A DNA stretch of 64,000 nt from Sipunculus nudus (lineage: Eukaryota > Annelida > Sipuncula > Golfingiida > Sipunculidae): NCBI GenBank assembly GCA_026874595.1, contig CM049308.1:48861327-48925326 (forward strand). Direction: 5' to 3'. The first letter of the stretch is position 1. Each line of letters starts with the position of its first letter. The position numbers and the translations under genes were made by a program. Shown here one piece after another: positions 12,886 through 24,017 of this stretch. A model generated the notes under the pieces. It was given only the letters and a program-made list of their open reading frames with translations. It ran no database searches and was not told the DNA's origin.

Positions 12886-14735
12886 GGTCATTAGCTCAGC
12901 ATACTGAAAGTCATCTGAGCTATAGTGATCACCCTTTGTCCGTTGTCTGTCCGTCCTGCCGTCCAGTTGTCTGTTAACAGGGCACAAATCATAACCACTA
13001 GACCTGGAATCTTCTCACTTGACATCCAGGGAGGTCCATGGAAAATCTCCTTGGAAACCTGAAATTAGGTCTCTGTTACCCATATCCTTCAAGCTATGGG
13101 GCTCTGAAGTACCCCCCCCCCCCCCCCCCCACGAATAATGCAAAATTTGATACAAAAGCTCAAGTTTCTGAATAACTACTGCATTGATCACCATGATTCT
13201 TTGCATGAATATTGATCATGGGATGTTCCATCACTTCCTGCAGACTGGTGGCACCACCTGTATTTTTTCCAATTTTTACTAATATTTCTTTTTTTTCAGA
13301 CCTGCAATGAAACTGTCATCTTTTAACAGGGCACAAATTGTAACCACTGAACCTTGAATCTTCAAACTTAATATCCATGGAGGTCCATGAAAAATCTCCT
13401 TGCAAACCTGAAATAAGGTCTCTGTTACCCATATTCTTCAAGCTATGGGGCTCTGAAGTACCCCCCCGAATAATGCAAAATTTGATACAAAAGCTCAAGT
13501 ATCTGAATAACTACTGCATTGATCACCATGATTCTTTGCATGAATATTGATCATGGGAAGTTCCATCACTTCCTGTGGACCAGTGGCACAACCTGTATTT
13601 TTTCCAATTTTTACAAATTTCTCTCTTTTTTTCAGACCTGCAATGAAACTGTCATCTGTTAACAGGGCACAAATTGTAACCACTGGTCCTCAAATCTTCA
13701 CACTTAATATTTGGGGAAGTCCATGAAAAATCTCCTTGAAAACCTGAAATTAGATCTCTGTTACCCATATTCTTTGGCTATGCATGGAGCTCCAAATTAA
13801 CCCCCAGAATAATGCAAAATTTGATACAAAAGCTCAAGTATCTGAATAATTACTACATTGATCATCATGATTTTTTGCATGTTTCTTTGCAGGCATATTG
13901 ATCATGGAGTGTTCCATCAGTTCCTGCAAACTGGTGGCGCCACTTGTATTTTTTCCAATTTTTACAATTTTTTTTCTTCATTTTCAAGACTTTCAAAGAA
14001 GCTGTCATCTGTTAACAGGGTACAAACCATAACCACTGGACCTGGAATCTTCTAACTTGACATCTAGGGAGGCCCATGAAAAGTCTCTGTGGAAAAGTGA
14101 AATTAGGTCTCTGTTACCCATATCCTTTGTAGTAAGTACCCCTCAGAATAATGCAAAATTTGGTACAAAAGCTCCAGTATCTGATTAACTAATGCATTGA
14201 TCACCATGATTCTTTGCAGGCCTATTGATCATAAAGTGTTCCATCAGTTCTTGCAAACTGGTGGCGCCACTTGTATTTTTTCCAATTTTTACAAATTTTT
14301 TTCTTTATTTTATAGACTTTCAAAGAAGCTGTCATCTGTTAACAGGGTACAAATCATAACTGCTGGACCTGGAATCTTCTAACTTGACATCAGGGGAGGT
14401 CCATGAAAAGTCTCTGTGGAAACGATACAAACAAAAGCTCCAGTATCTGAATAACTAATGCCTTGATAGCCATGATTCTTTGGATATATATTAATCATGG
14501 AGTGTTTCATCAGTTTCTGCAGACTGGTGGCACTACCTGTATTTTTTCAAATTTTTACACATTTTTTTCTGTTTATGAGACCTACAAATGAAATTGTCAT
14601 CTGTCCAAAAGCCCACTGAAACCCATTTCTAAGGACTCTTCACAAAATTCAAGATTTGTATGCACTCTGGCAGTCATTTTGCTCATTGTTCAACATTCCT
14701 TGAATTCAGCTGAGCCTCATGGCCCATTGGCCACT
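12886..14735 (+). repeat. B-family module array bounded by A-type ends
   Basis: Starts with TTAGCTCAGCATACTGAAAG and CATCTGAGCTATAG (5' hairpin word) at about 12890-12925, followed by TTGTCCGTTGTCTGTCCGTC. Then four to five modules of about 320-355 bp follow; the phrase AACAGGGCACAAATC or AACAGGGTACAAA marks starts near 12977, 13327, 13662, 14018 and 14340. Modules carry CTGGTGGCGCCAC near 13932 and 14260. The end is AGCTGAGCCTCATGGCCCAT with GGCCACTAGT at about 14708-14735. A 21-bp C run lies at 13111-13131. Non-coding; related arrays are at 21059-22120, 39955-41104 and 51471-52893. Confidence 0.75.
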
Positions 14736-15000
14736 AGTATTTAAGAGGCATCTGGTACAAGTGTCCTTGCTGTACACAGTCTATTGCCTGTCATTACAAA
14801 TCAACTCAAAAATGTTGGATCCCCAATCTATAGCATAATTAAATTAGTCCAACACAAAGTTCACTATGTTTTCCCAATACTCTTGCTGTTCCATGATGAC
14901 AGGACAAAGTTCAGGTAAGCTTACAATACAATATTGTTATGTCCACATAAAGTATATTTCCTCTAATTCCAGATCAGCAGCACAAGATTATAATTTTTCC

Positions 15001-15420
15001 TTTTGTTTTTAGCTCAGCTGACTGTAAGTCATCTGAGCTAAAATAGTGGTCAATTGTCTGTAGTCCGTCAGTCTGTCCGTTCTTCTGTCTCCCTGTTTGT
15101 TAGACTGGCACATTTTGAAACTGTTAAACCTAAAATTCCAAAATTTGGCATACAGTTAGATCTCCCCAAAGTCTCCTACCATACCCAAAATTGGGTCAGT
15201 ATGACTTCGTTCAGCTATGCCACAGTTCCTAATTTGTTACAGTCATTTGGGGAGATCCACCTGCTGTGACAGGTGTACAGTTATTCTCCTAACCCCCCCC
15301 CCCCCCTGCAACCCCCTTACCAAGTTATATGCAGAATTGTAATTTTTGGCACTGTATTTCCTTAATTTTAATTCTGTTTCCACTCCAATATACATAACTT
15401 TCCTTTAAAAGTAATTCAAG
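15001..15420 (+). repeat. A-family 5' end fragment
   Basis: TTTTTAGCTCAGCTGACTG, TAAGTCATCTGAGCTA and then GTCCGTCAGTCTGTCCG mark the 5' hairpin and CGTC tract of the A family. The inner part matches the start of the long element (CAGTTAGATCTCCCCAAAGT). It breaks off near a C run at about 15293-15306. Confidence 0.7.
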
Positions 15421-15800
15421 GAGTAATCCAGAAGATGCCAATGTTGTGTTAATGTAGCATTTTTAAAGAAATAATTTTTTTTTAATGATTTTAACAAATC
15501 AAAATATAATTTAACCCATCTGTGTCGTAAATTTATTAAATATGAAGCAAGTTATGGATAAATAAAGGCACAATCTAAAATTGTGAAATCTGAATCAAGT
15601 ATTATTTATAGATATTTATTGTTTTGCTTATTTAAAAGATATTTTTTTTTTGGTAAAATATAAATATATATTTGTATGCATGATGTAGTGTTATCTGATT
15701 GAGATTTGTGATGATGCAATATAGAATCATGAATAAACTTTTATATTCAGATATATATGTTTATAGTATACTGGAAATATATAGAAATATCAACTAAAAT
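15421..15800 (+). repeat. F-family AT-rich repeat copy
   Basis: Same phrase order as 340-600: GATGCCAATGTTGTGTTAAT, then GGATAAATAAAGGCACAATC, then GAAATCTGAATCAAGTATT. The two copies align over about 300 bp with scattered differences. Confidence 0.7.
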
Positions 15801-15984
15801 GTAATCTTAACATTATTTTAAAATAGATTTGTTTTGATTTTTTTTTCTGGAGAATATCATGGATTCAGTTTTGTAAGCATTTAAGGTATCAAATTATGTT
15901 TTTGACAAGTTATGTATCTTTATCAAATCATCATTACTTATTTTTGCTTTTTTTACTTTTTTTTTGGAGCCAATAAAGTAATTG

Positions 15985-16775
15985 TGTCCCCAGACTAAGT
16001 CGGGATACTATGGTTTCAAGATGGTCTCACCGCTGCCGCAGAAAAATCTTGTGAGCGGGATAACTCAAAAATATTTCACTGATCTTTTTCAAACCTTACA
16101 TTTGTATAGATATAGGTAAGAGGAGGAAGCATATTTAAAATGGGGTCATGACCTTTGCTAGGAGAGTGACCTTGACCTTGAATAGGTCCATTTTTGCTGA
16201 AAATAACACAAATTCTTAAATATCTCAAGAAAGTTTCAGTGAACTGGTCCAAAAGTCAAGGTGACCGAAGATCTTGGATAGCCTTGTGATATGCCGGAAA
16301 CTGGTGGCACCACCTATTATCCTTTTCTTGTTTTTATGCCTTTTAATACCCCCATAATTGCCACTTAACAGTACTGTGAGCATTATGAGTCAAAAGCTAA
16401 TGTACAGATTTCTTTCATATTATGAGCATGTGGAGAGATTGGTCATGACCTTTACCATGAGAGTGGGCTTGACCTTTAATATTTCCATTTATGGTGAAAA
16501 TTACACACCTCTTATGATATCTCCAGTGTTGATAGCCATATGGATTGAAAACATGACTTATGTATGGCCCATCACTCAAGTATGAATCCTTTAGGTTCTA
16601 GAGTCATGAGGTCAATGGTCAAGGTCACAGGACTCACATCTTTAAAGATATGGTGGGTGCATTTAAAGCCAAACTTTTCATCCCAGATCTTTGTCTTGAA
16701 CATATAGCTCACTTGCCAATAGTGGATGATCTATATTAATTTTGGGGAACAAGGTCAAGGTCGAGGCAACCGGAG
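15985..16775 (+). repeat. C-family element, copy 2
   Basis: Aligns end to end with 4195-4965: GTCCCCAGACTAAGTCGG and GGATACTATGG at the start, GATCTTGGATAGCCTTGTGA in the middle and AGGTCAATGGTCAAGGTCAC near 16610-16630. A deletion of about 30 bp relative to copy 1 lies near 16435. Non-coding. Confidence 0.75.
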
Positions 16776-16792
16776 CCATCTCCGGAAAGATT

Positions 16793-17051
16793 GGAATGCC
16801 CGGGATGATTGCCGCAAAATCAAATTATTTTAAATAATGCCCCCGCCCCCTTCAGATATTAAGGAACCCTGTATATTTTTCTCATTCTGTCATTTGCCTC
16901 TACCGTCAACTTCAGCTCTCTATCTCTTGCTCTCTCTGGATTTATTTTTCTTTCATATTTCACCCTTTTATACAGGGTTCCTTAATATCTGAAGGGAGCG
17001 GGGGCATTATTTAAAATAATTTGATTTTGCGGCAATCATCCCGGGCATTCC
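16793..17051. mobile_element. Foldback element with 83-bp near-perfect arms
   Basis: Left arm 16793-16875 and right arm 16969-17051 are reverse complements with a single mismatch by my reading (C versus T inside the CCCCGCCCCC run). The spacer of 93 nt is pyrimidine-rich (TCTCTATCTCTTGCTCTCTC). Arms start GGAATGCCCGGGATGATTGC. I see no convincing target duplication. It is either a recent MITE/foldback insertion or a locus whose transcript would form a long hairpin; MIPOL1-intron transcription would include it. The near identity suggests recent formation or gene conversion. Confidence 0.85.
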
Positions 17052-17153
17052 TTTTGATGGAAAGTAGGTCACTCGTCATGCGTGTCATGCCAAGCGGTTG
17101 GCCGTAAGTCAATGGCCGATCGTATCCTGTGTCAAGTAAGTAGCACCTTAAAA

Positions 17154-17460
17154 ACTGCCGCTTTGTTATTTTCACGATTTGTTAAAGATATGACTAAAAG
17201 TTTTTTAAAAATACCGATGCTTTTCTAAATTCATATGGACAAGCACGGCGACCGGTACTGCTTTGTTGTTTTCCATGATTGTTAAACGATATCACTGACG
17301 GTTCGTAAAAAAATACCGACGCTAATCTCTATTTACATGGTCGTACACGGCCAGTCATACTCCTTTGTTATTTTCAGAATTGTTTATTGATATAAGTGAA
17401 GGAATATCAAAGATACCAGCGTTCCTCTCCATTCACATGCAACACGGCCAGACGGCCCAC
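17154..17460. repeat. Three tandem ~102-bp units, CpG-containing
   Basis: Units begin CTGCCGCTTTGTTATTTTC (about 17154), CTGCTTTGTTGTTTTCC (about 17258) and TCCTTTGTTATTTTCAG (about 17359) and each end with a CACGGCGACC or CACGGCCAG phrase. CpG density is higher than in the rest of the intron. Such short subterminal repeats are common in DNA transposons, but I could not define element ends. Confidence 0.65.
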
Positions 17461-19430
17461 GCCCATCAAGACCTAATTTGGTCATGCGCCCCTCAAGACC
17501 GCGGGCATTATAACCATACTCAAAAGCAGCACGCCCATTCAGACCCCGCTCATTAAGACCGTAATCAAATTCGCACTGAAATCATGTATTCAGGTATTCC
17601 ACACATGGACCTTCGTGTTTTATGATAAATCTCTGCTAAACAAATATTATGGTCCATGGGCCAAATGCAAGTGCATAGACCCATTGTAGACACTATTGCA
17701 ACAACTTTGTACCGACAGGTCCAGTCAAGTTCCCTCTGCCGAGATGACAAGAGCAGCTGACAGCATTTGTCTGAATCCGTGTATTAACTGTCAAATTGCA
17801 ACTCGCAAATCATGATCGTTTCAGTCAGCTTACATTTTGACTGCACTCGTCACGTGTACACCTGAATATCTTGTGCTGATTGGCTGAGCCAGAGTTTGAA
17901 GGCCTACTGTCAAGAGTGGTGGTCCGATAAACGTTAACAATGAGGCTGAGGGTTATAGTGTTTTAAAGTCTCACACGGAAAAAAACATAAGCGACGGCCT
18001 AAAATATTAAGACAAATTAAATGGTAATTTTAGTAGCCAATTAGAAGCCCGGAATAGGCGATGACTGAATGAACCATGTTGGTTTTGAAAAGGTTTCTGT
18101 GAAAAACCACTGCTGACATCAATGGAAAAGCTGACCATCCAGGAACCGGCCAAGATTACCAGTCCATGAAATAAGAGGGTCAGATAGTGGAAAATTAGTT
18201 ATATTAGTTGCCGTAAGATGGCAGTACCGATACTAAGTGCGATACAATGTGGGAAAGTTTGACTTATCTGTCAGAAGCAACAGTAACTATTTCATGGACT
18301 GGGCCAGTCTATATAGATGCTAGCATTTGGGACCATTGGGCTTTTTTTGCAGGGAAATGGTCCATGACACTAATTACTTTCAAAACAACTTGACCAAAGT
18401 GAGGAATACTGGCCTAATTGCTTCCTTAGCTTTAGTTAGCCTACTGTTGACAGTGTCATAGTCAGATTGATCAGTTATGTGATCAGGGCCATGCCTAGCT
18501 CTATGAAAAACCGGGTATTAATTCAGGCCAGTACATAAAACCACTACATACTGTATAAGTAGACAGCATAAGCAGGTAATCTTTTTTTTTTGTCATTACG
18601 GTTATATTAAGCTACGGAAATAGAATGAACATAATTGAGTTTTGTTAATTTTCAAAGCTGCCTCTTTTCTGAACTTTAAACTTGTATGATCATTAATATT
18701 TTACATTAAGGCATAAATAATACAATGTATGTTACCACATAATTCCTGGAATTACTTGATCATGAGCCTTTGCCAAATACAGGTTCATTCATCAGGTACT
18801 GCCTGGCTATGTACAAGCAGTTTGCATTACATGAGGCTCCCAGATGCTCTCACTTACATTGATTGAGATTTGTGTTCTGTTTTTTGCTAATGCCTGTACA
18901 ACCTTATTTCATTCCTGTCAGAATTCTTGGCTGCAAACATGAAAGACAATTTTTTTTTATGACAACTGTTAATATGGTTACAATTTCAATATACACAGTC
19001 AGAACAATACAAATTTCATGGCCTGTGCTTTTATTTTAAACTTAGTTGACTCTAACTATCTGGTGGTGACTATTTCAAAACCTGACATTGCAATCTGTGC
19101 TCTTTCAGCTAGATGTGGACAATATGAATTGGAGCACTTCAAAAAAAGACTCATCTTATTGTTCAAATATGTTGAAAAATTATTTGCAGGAGGTCATGAA
19201 ATTGAAATATTGTCCAGTATTTTAAAATTTGACAAGATAATTGCAATAATGTATTATTTTCTGAAGACATTCACAAATCATTAGTAAAAGATTCAACAAA
19301 TCAGTCCAATACTGCTGGGTCTCAGATAGGTATACACAAGTATTTCAAGCAGATTTCAAGTGTTTCAGATAATAATATAACAGTAACACTCAGCTCATAA
19401 AATGTCAAGCCAAAGTTTTTTTTTTTAAAG
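17461..19430. other. Intron sequence without recognised gene
   Basis: The left half, to about 18200, is less AT-rich and has more CpG than its surroundings (for example 17461-17560). A 15-bp inverted pair CCAGTCCATGAAATA lies at 18159-18173 and 18288-18302. An 88-codon frame at 19018-19284 looks like chance. The polypyrimidine/T tract and TTTTTTTTAAAG at 19418-19430 form the acceptor of the next exon. Confidence 0.4.
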
Positions 19431-19522
19431 GAGCTCAGAGGAGAGACAGAAGAGGGGGCTGTCCCCACAAGACTTTGATGACAATATGGAGGACCAGGTG
19501 GACCAGAACCAACAAGCTCAAG
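19431..19522 (+). CDS. MIPOL1: MIPOL1-like gene, exon 2 of those seen
   Basis: Acceptor AAAG at 19427-19430; donor CAAG|GTATGG at 19523. The exon adds one base that completes a Trp codon with the previous exon, then 30 codons reading SSEERQKRGLSPQDFDDNME and ending QAQ, plus one base. The peptide is polar and glutamine-rich without a known domain. The frame stays open past the donor for another ~230 codons because the adjacent minisatellite lacks stops in that frame, so retention of this intron would add a repetitive tail; the phase match with exons 1 and 3 favours the donor given. Confidence 0.75.
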
Positions 19523-19555
19523 GTATGGGACCTGTCATTCCTCTATCCTCCAATC

Positions 19556-21058
19556 AACATGCAACACTGAATCAGCTGACAGCCACATTCTGTCAACATG
19601 CAACACTGAATCAGCTGACAGCCACATTCTGTCAACATGCAACACTGAATCAGCTGACAGCCACATTCTGTCAACATGCAACACTGAATCAGCTGACAGC
19701 CACATTCTGTCAACATATAACACTGAATCAGCTGACAGCCACATTCTGTCAACATGCAACACTGAATCAGCAGCTGACAGCCACATTCTGTCAACATGCA
19801 ACACTTAATCAGCTGACAGCCACATTCTGTCAACATATAACACTGAATCAGCAGCTGACAGCCACATTCTGTCAACATGCAACACTTAATCAGCTGACAG
19901 CCACATTCTGTCAACATATAACACTGAATCAGCAGCTGACAGCCACATTCTGTCAACATGCAACACTTAATCAGCTGACAGCCACATTCTGTCAACATGC
20001 AACACTTAATCAACAGATAACAGCTACTTTCTCTCAACATATAACACTGAATCAGCAGCTTAGTTACATTCTGTCAACATCCAACACTGACTCAGCAAGT
20101 GACAGTTACATTCTGTCAATATACAGCATTGAATTTGCAGCTGACAGCCACATTCTGTCAACATATAACACTGAATCAGCAGCTGACAGCCACATTCTGT
20201 CAACATCCAACACTGAATCAGCAGCTGACAGTCACATTCTGTCAACATCCAACACTTAATCAACAGATAACAGCTACTTTCTCTCAACATATAACACTGA
20301 ATCAGCAGCTAAGTTACATTCTGTCAACATCCAACACTGACTCAGCAAGTGACAGTTACATTCTGTCAATATACAGCATTGAATTTGCAGCTGACAGCTA
20401 CATTCTGTCAACATGCAACAATAAATCAGCAGCTGACAGCTACATTCTGTCAACATCCAACACTGAATCAGCAGCTGACAGTCACATTCTGTCAACATCC
20501 AACACTTAATCAGCAGCTGACAGCTACATTCTGTCAACATGCAACACTGAATCAACAGATAACAGCTACTTTCTCTTAACATATAATACTGAATCAGCAG
20601 CTAAGTTACATTCTGTCAACATCCAACACTGACTCAGCAAGTGACAGTTACATTCTGTCAATATACAGCATTGAATTTGCAGCTGACAGCTACATTCTGT
20701 CAACATGCAACAATAAATCAGCAGCTGACAGCTACATTCTGTCAACATGCAACACTGAATCAACAGATAACAGCTACTTTCTCTTAACATATAACACTGA
20801 ATCAGCAGCTAAGTTACGTTCTGTCAACATCCAACACTGAATCAGCAGCTGACAGCCACATTCTGTCAACATCCAACACCGAATCAGCAGCTGACAGCTA
20901 CATTCTGTCAACATACAGCATTGAGTGTGCGGCTGACAGCTACATTCTGTCAACATGCCACACTGAATCAGCAGCTGAAAGCCACATTCTGTCAACATAT
21001 AACACTGAATCAGCAGCTAAGTTACGTTCTGTCAACATCCAACACTGAATCAGCAGCT
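19556..21058. repeat. 39/42-bp minisatellite with higher-order units
   Basis: Basic unit CAACATGCAACACTGAATCA + GCTGACAGCCACATTCTGT, 39 bp, with 42-bp variants carrying an extra CAG. The left part (19556-20030) is homogeneous. The right part shows higher-order repetition: the marker CCAACACTGACTCAGCAAG occurs at 20081, 20331 and 20623, spacings of 250 and 292 bp (250 plus one 42-bp unit). Both unit lengths are multiples of three, which creates long open frames on both strands; these are not genes. Confidence 0.95.
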
Positions 21059-22440
21059 TACTTGACATCCTGGGAGGTCCATGATAAATCTCCTTGGAAA
21101 CCGGAAATGAGGTCTCTGTTACCCATTACCTCTGATCTATGGGGCTCCAAAGTACCCCCAAAATAATCAAATATTTGATATAAAAGCTCGAGTAGCTGAA
21201 AAACTACTGCATCACCATGATTCTCTGCTTGTATTTTTTCCAATTTTTAAGATTTTTTTTTTCTTTATTTTTGAGACCATCAATGAAGCTGTCATCTGTT
21301 AACAGGGTCACGAATCGTAACCACTGGACCTAGAATCTTCTAACTTGACATCAAGGGAATTCCAAGAAAAGTCTTTGTGGAAACCTGAAATAAGGTCTCT
21401 TTTACTCATATCTTCCAAGCTATTGGGCTACATCAGTACCCCTCAGATTAATTAAAAAGTTAATACAAAAGCTCCAGTATCTGAATAACTAATGCACTGA
21501 TGGCCATGATTTTTTGCATGCATATTCATCATGGAGTGTTTCATCAGTTCCTGCAGATTTTAGGCACCACCTGTATCTTTTCCAATGTTATCACTTTTTT
21601 TTCTATATTTTTGAGACCTTCAAATAAAGCCCCATATTGTAAGAGGGCACAAATTATAACCCATCAAGCTAGAATCTTCATACTTGACATCTAGGGAGGT
21701 CCATAAAAATGTCTTCATGGAAAATTGAAATTAGGTCATTGTTACTCTTATCCCCTGAGCTATTGGGCTCATATCCCCCCCCCCACCCACCATGAATAAT
21801 TAAAATGTGATACAAAAGCTCCAGTATATGAATAACTATTGCATTGATTGCCATGCTTCTTTGCATGCATTTTGATCATGAAGTGTTTCATCAGATCCTG
21901 CAGACTGGTTGCACTACCTGTATTTTTTCAAATTTTTACACATTTTTTTCTATTTATGAGACCTTTAAATGTAGTTGTCAACTGTCCAAAAGCCCACTGA
22001 AACCCATTTCTAAGGATTCTTCACAAAATACATGATTGTTTTGCACTCTCACTGTCATATTGCTCATTGTTCAGCATTCCTTGAATCCAGTGAGCATCAT
22101 GGCATATGGGCCACTAGTTAGCGCCTTTAATGTCAGATTGGCACAAATTGTATCAGTATACCTAGAATCTTCTAATGCAACATCCATGTAGGTTCAGGAA
22201 AAATCTCAAAGAAACTTGAAACTAGGTCATGGTGACCTAATAGGCTATATTCTGTGAGCTCTTGGCCAAAAATATGAATCTGAGCACCCAGACAGTCAGT
22301 GTACAATTGTATCCATTTCCCTATTGTAAAATCCAGGGAGGTCCTCGGCAAGTCTCTTTTGAATCCTGAAATTAGGTCACTCAATTCTTATAATACATAA
22401 CAAATTCAGCTGAGCATCATGGCCCATTGAACACTTCTTC
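21059..22440 (+). repeat. B/G-family module array
   Basis: Modules resemble 12977-14735: TTGACATCCTGGGAGGTCC at 21062, AACAGGGTCACGAATCG at 21300, and CTGCAGACTGGTTGCACTAC near 21900. An A-type end (GAGCATCATGGCATATGGGC) lies at about 22091-22118 and a second at 22408-22440 after a G-type module (AGGTCATGGTGACCTA). The minisatellite joins the first module directly at about 21058. Confidence 0.65.
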
Positions 22441-22529
22441 TAATTAATATCAATTAAATAGCAATTTTTATGCATTTACCTATAAACAAAGAAATTGAAA
22501 AATTTTATTAATATAAACATTTTATCATT

Positions 22530-24017
22530 GTATCCGCCAAAACGAAGTTTGCGGATACTATGTTTTTGACCCAGTTCCGCCGCCGCCGCCGCCGCAATCT
22601 TTTCCGGGGAACTCCTCTCAGACTACTTGACTGATTTTCCGAAACTTGCACCAATTATCGGGTCCCTTGTGAACTGGTGCCTAACCAATTGGCGTTGACC
22701 TCTGACCTTTCCTTCATGCAAAGCTTACATTTGTGCGTCTGTTTCAACTCATAAACCAACATATCTCGGAACCATTTGTCTGATCAGGAAAAAAATGTTG
22801 TACAAATGTAGCAATTGGATAGCTTAATAACATACACAAAAAATGGTTGCCCCACCTGCAACTATGTTTGCACAGTGTCCATCTGTTTGTCTGCCTGGGG
22901 TTAAAATCACTCATATCTCTGCAATGGTTTGACTAATTCACCTGAAATTCCGCATGTGTATAAATCCTGGATAGCTTTCTTGATTTTATGACAGGTGGCG
23001 TCACCTACATTCACGTTCACGCTGCAGACATCTGAAAATTTGCATGTGTATAGATCTCACATAGTTCTTTATCATATGCAAAACTGGTGGCGCCACCTGC
23101 AACCATTTTTGCACAGCATCCGTCTGTTTGTCTGCCATGGGAATAAATCACTCATATCTTGGCAGTGGTTTGACATGTCTGCCAAAAATTTTGCAGGTTT
23201 TTTTCATCCTGGAAAGCTTTCTTGATTTTATGACAGGTAGAGCCACCTTCATTCTAGTTAACACTGCAGACATCAAAGCTCATATCTCAGGAACCGTTTG
23301 ACCAATTGGGCTAAATTTTGCATGTGTATAGATCTCACATAGCTCTTTATCATACACAAAACTGGAGGGGCCACCTGCAACAATTTTTGCACAGCACGTG
23401 TCTGTCTGCCTTGGGATAAAATCACTCATATCTTGGCAGTGGTTTGACATCATCTGCCTAAAATTTTGCAGGTTTATACATCCTGGACAGCTTTCTTGAT
23501 TTTATGACAGCTGGCGCCACCTACATTCTAGTTTATGCTGCTGACATCCAAGCTCATATCTCCAGAACCGTTTGACCAATTGGGCAAAAAATTTGCATGT
23601 GTATAGATCTCACATAGCTTTTTATCATACACAAAACTGGAGGGGCCACCTGCAACCATTTTTGTGCAGCGTCCGTCTGTTTGTCTGCCGTTGGCTAAAA
23701 TCACTCATATCTAAGTACTGGTTTGACATATCTACCTAAAGTTTTGTGTGTTTATACATCTTGGATAGCTTTCTCGACTTTTTGGCAGGTGGCGCCACCT
23801 ACATTTATGTTAATGCTACAGACATTCAGGCTTATATCTTAGGACTGGTTGGACATATCCCCCTGAAACTTTGCATGTGTATAGATTTCACATAGCTCTT
23901 AATCATACAAAAAATAGCTTAATAACATACACAAAAAATGGTGGCGCCACCTGCCACCATTTTTGCACAAGTCCTTATGTTTGTCTGCTGTGGGATAAAA
24001 TCACTCATATACATGTA
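22530..24017 (+). repeat. D-family element with ~275-bp modules, interrupted
   Basis: Begins with a hairpin-like start TATCCGCCAAAACG / GCGGATACTATG and a CCGCCGCCGCCGCC run near 22580. Then three to four modules follow; CTTTCTTGATTTTATGACAG recurs near 22976, 23217 and 23490, and a variant near 23767. The palindrome GGTGGCGCCACC is perfect at 23086, 23789 and 23940. The last module stops at 24017 and its continuation (GACTTATCTGCCTAAAATTT) resumes at 28722, so a long insertion splits the array. Confidence 0.75.

Noticed and set aside
19535-20998. Minus-strand Cys-rich frames such as repeats of MLTECGCQL
   Set aside because: Antisense reading of the 39/42-bp minisatellite; no start context, no splice signals, unit-length periodicity explains the frame.
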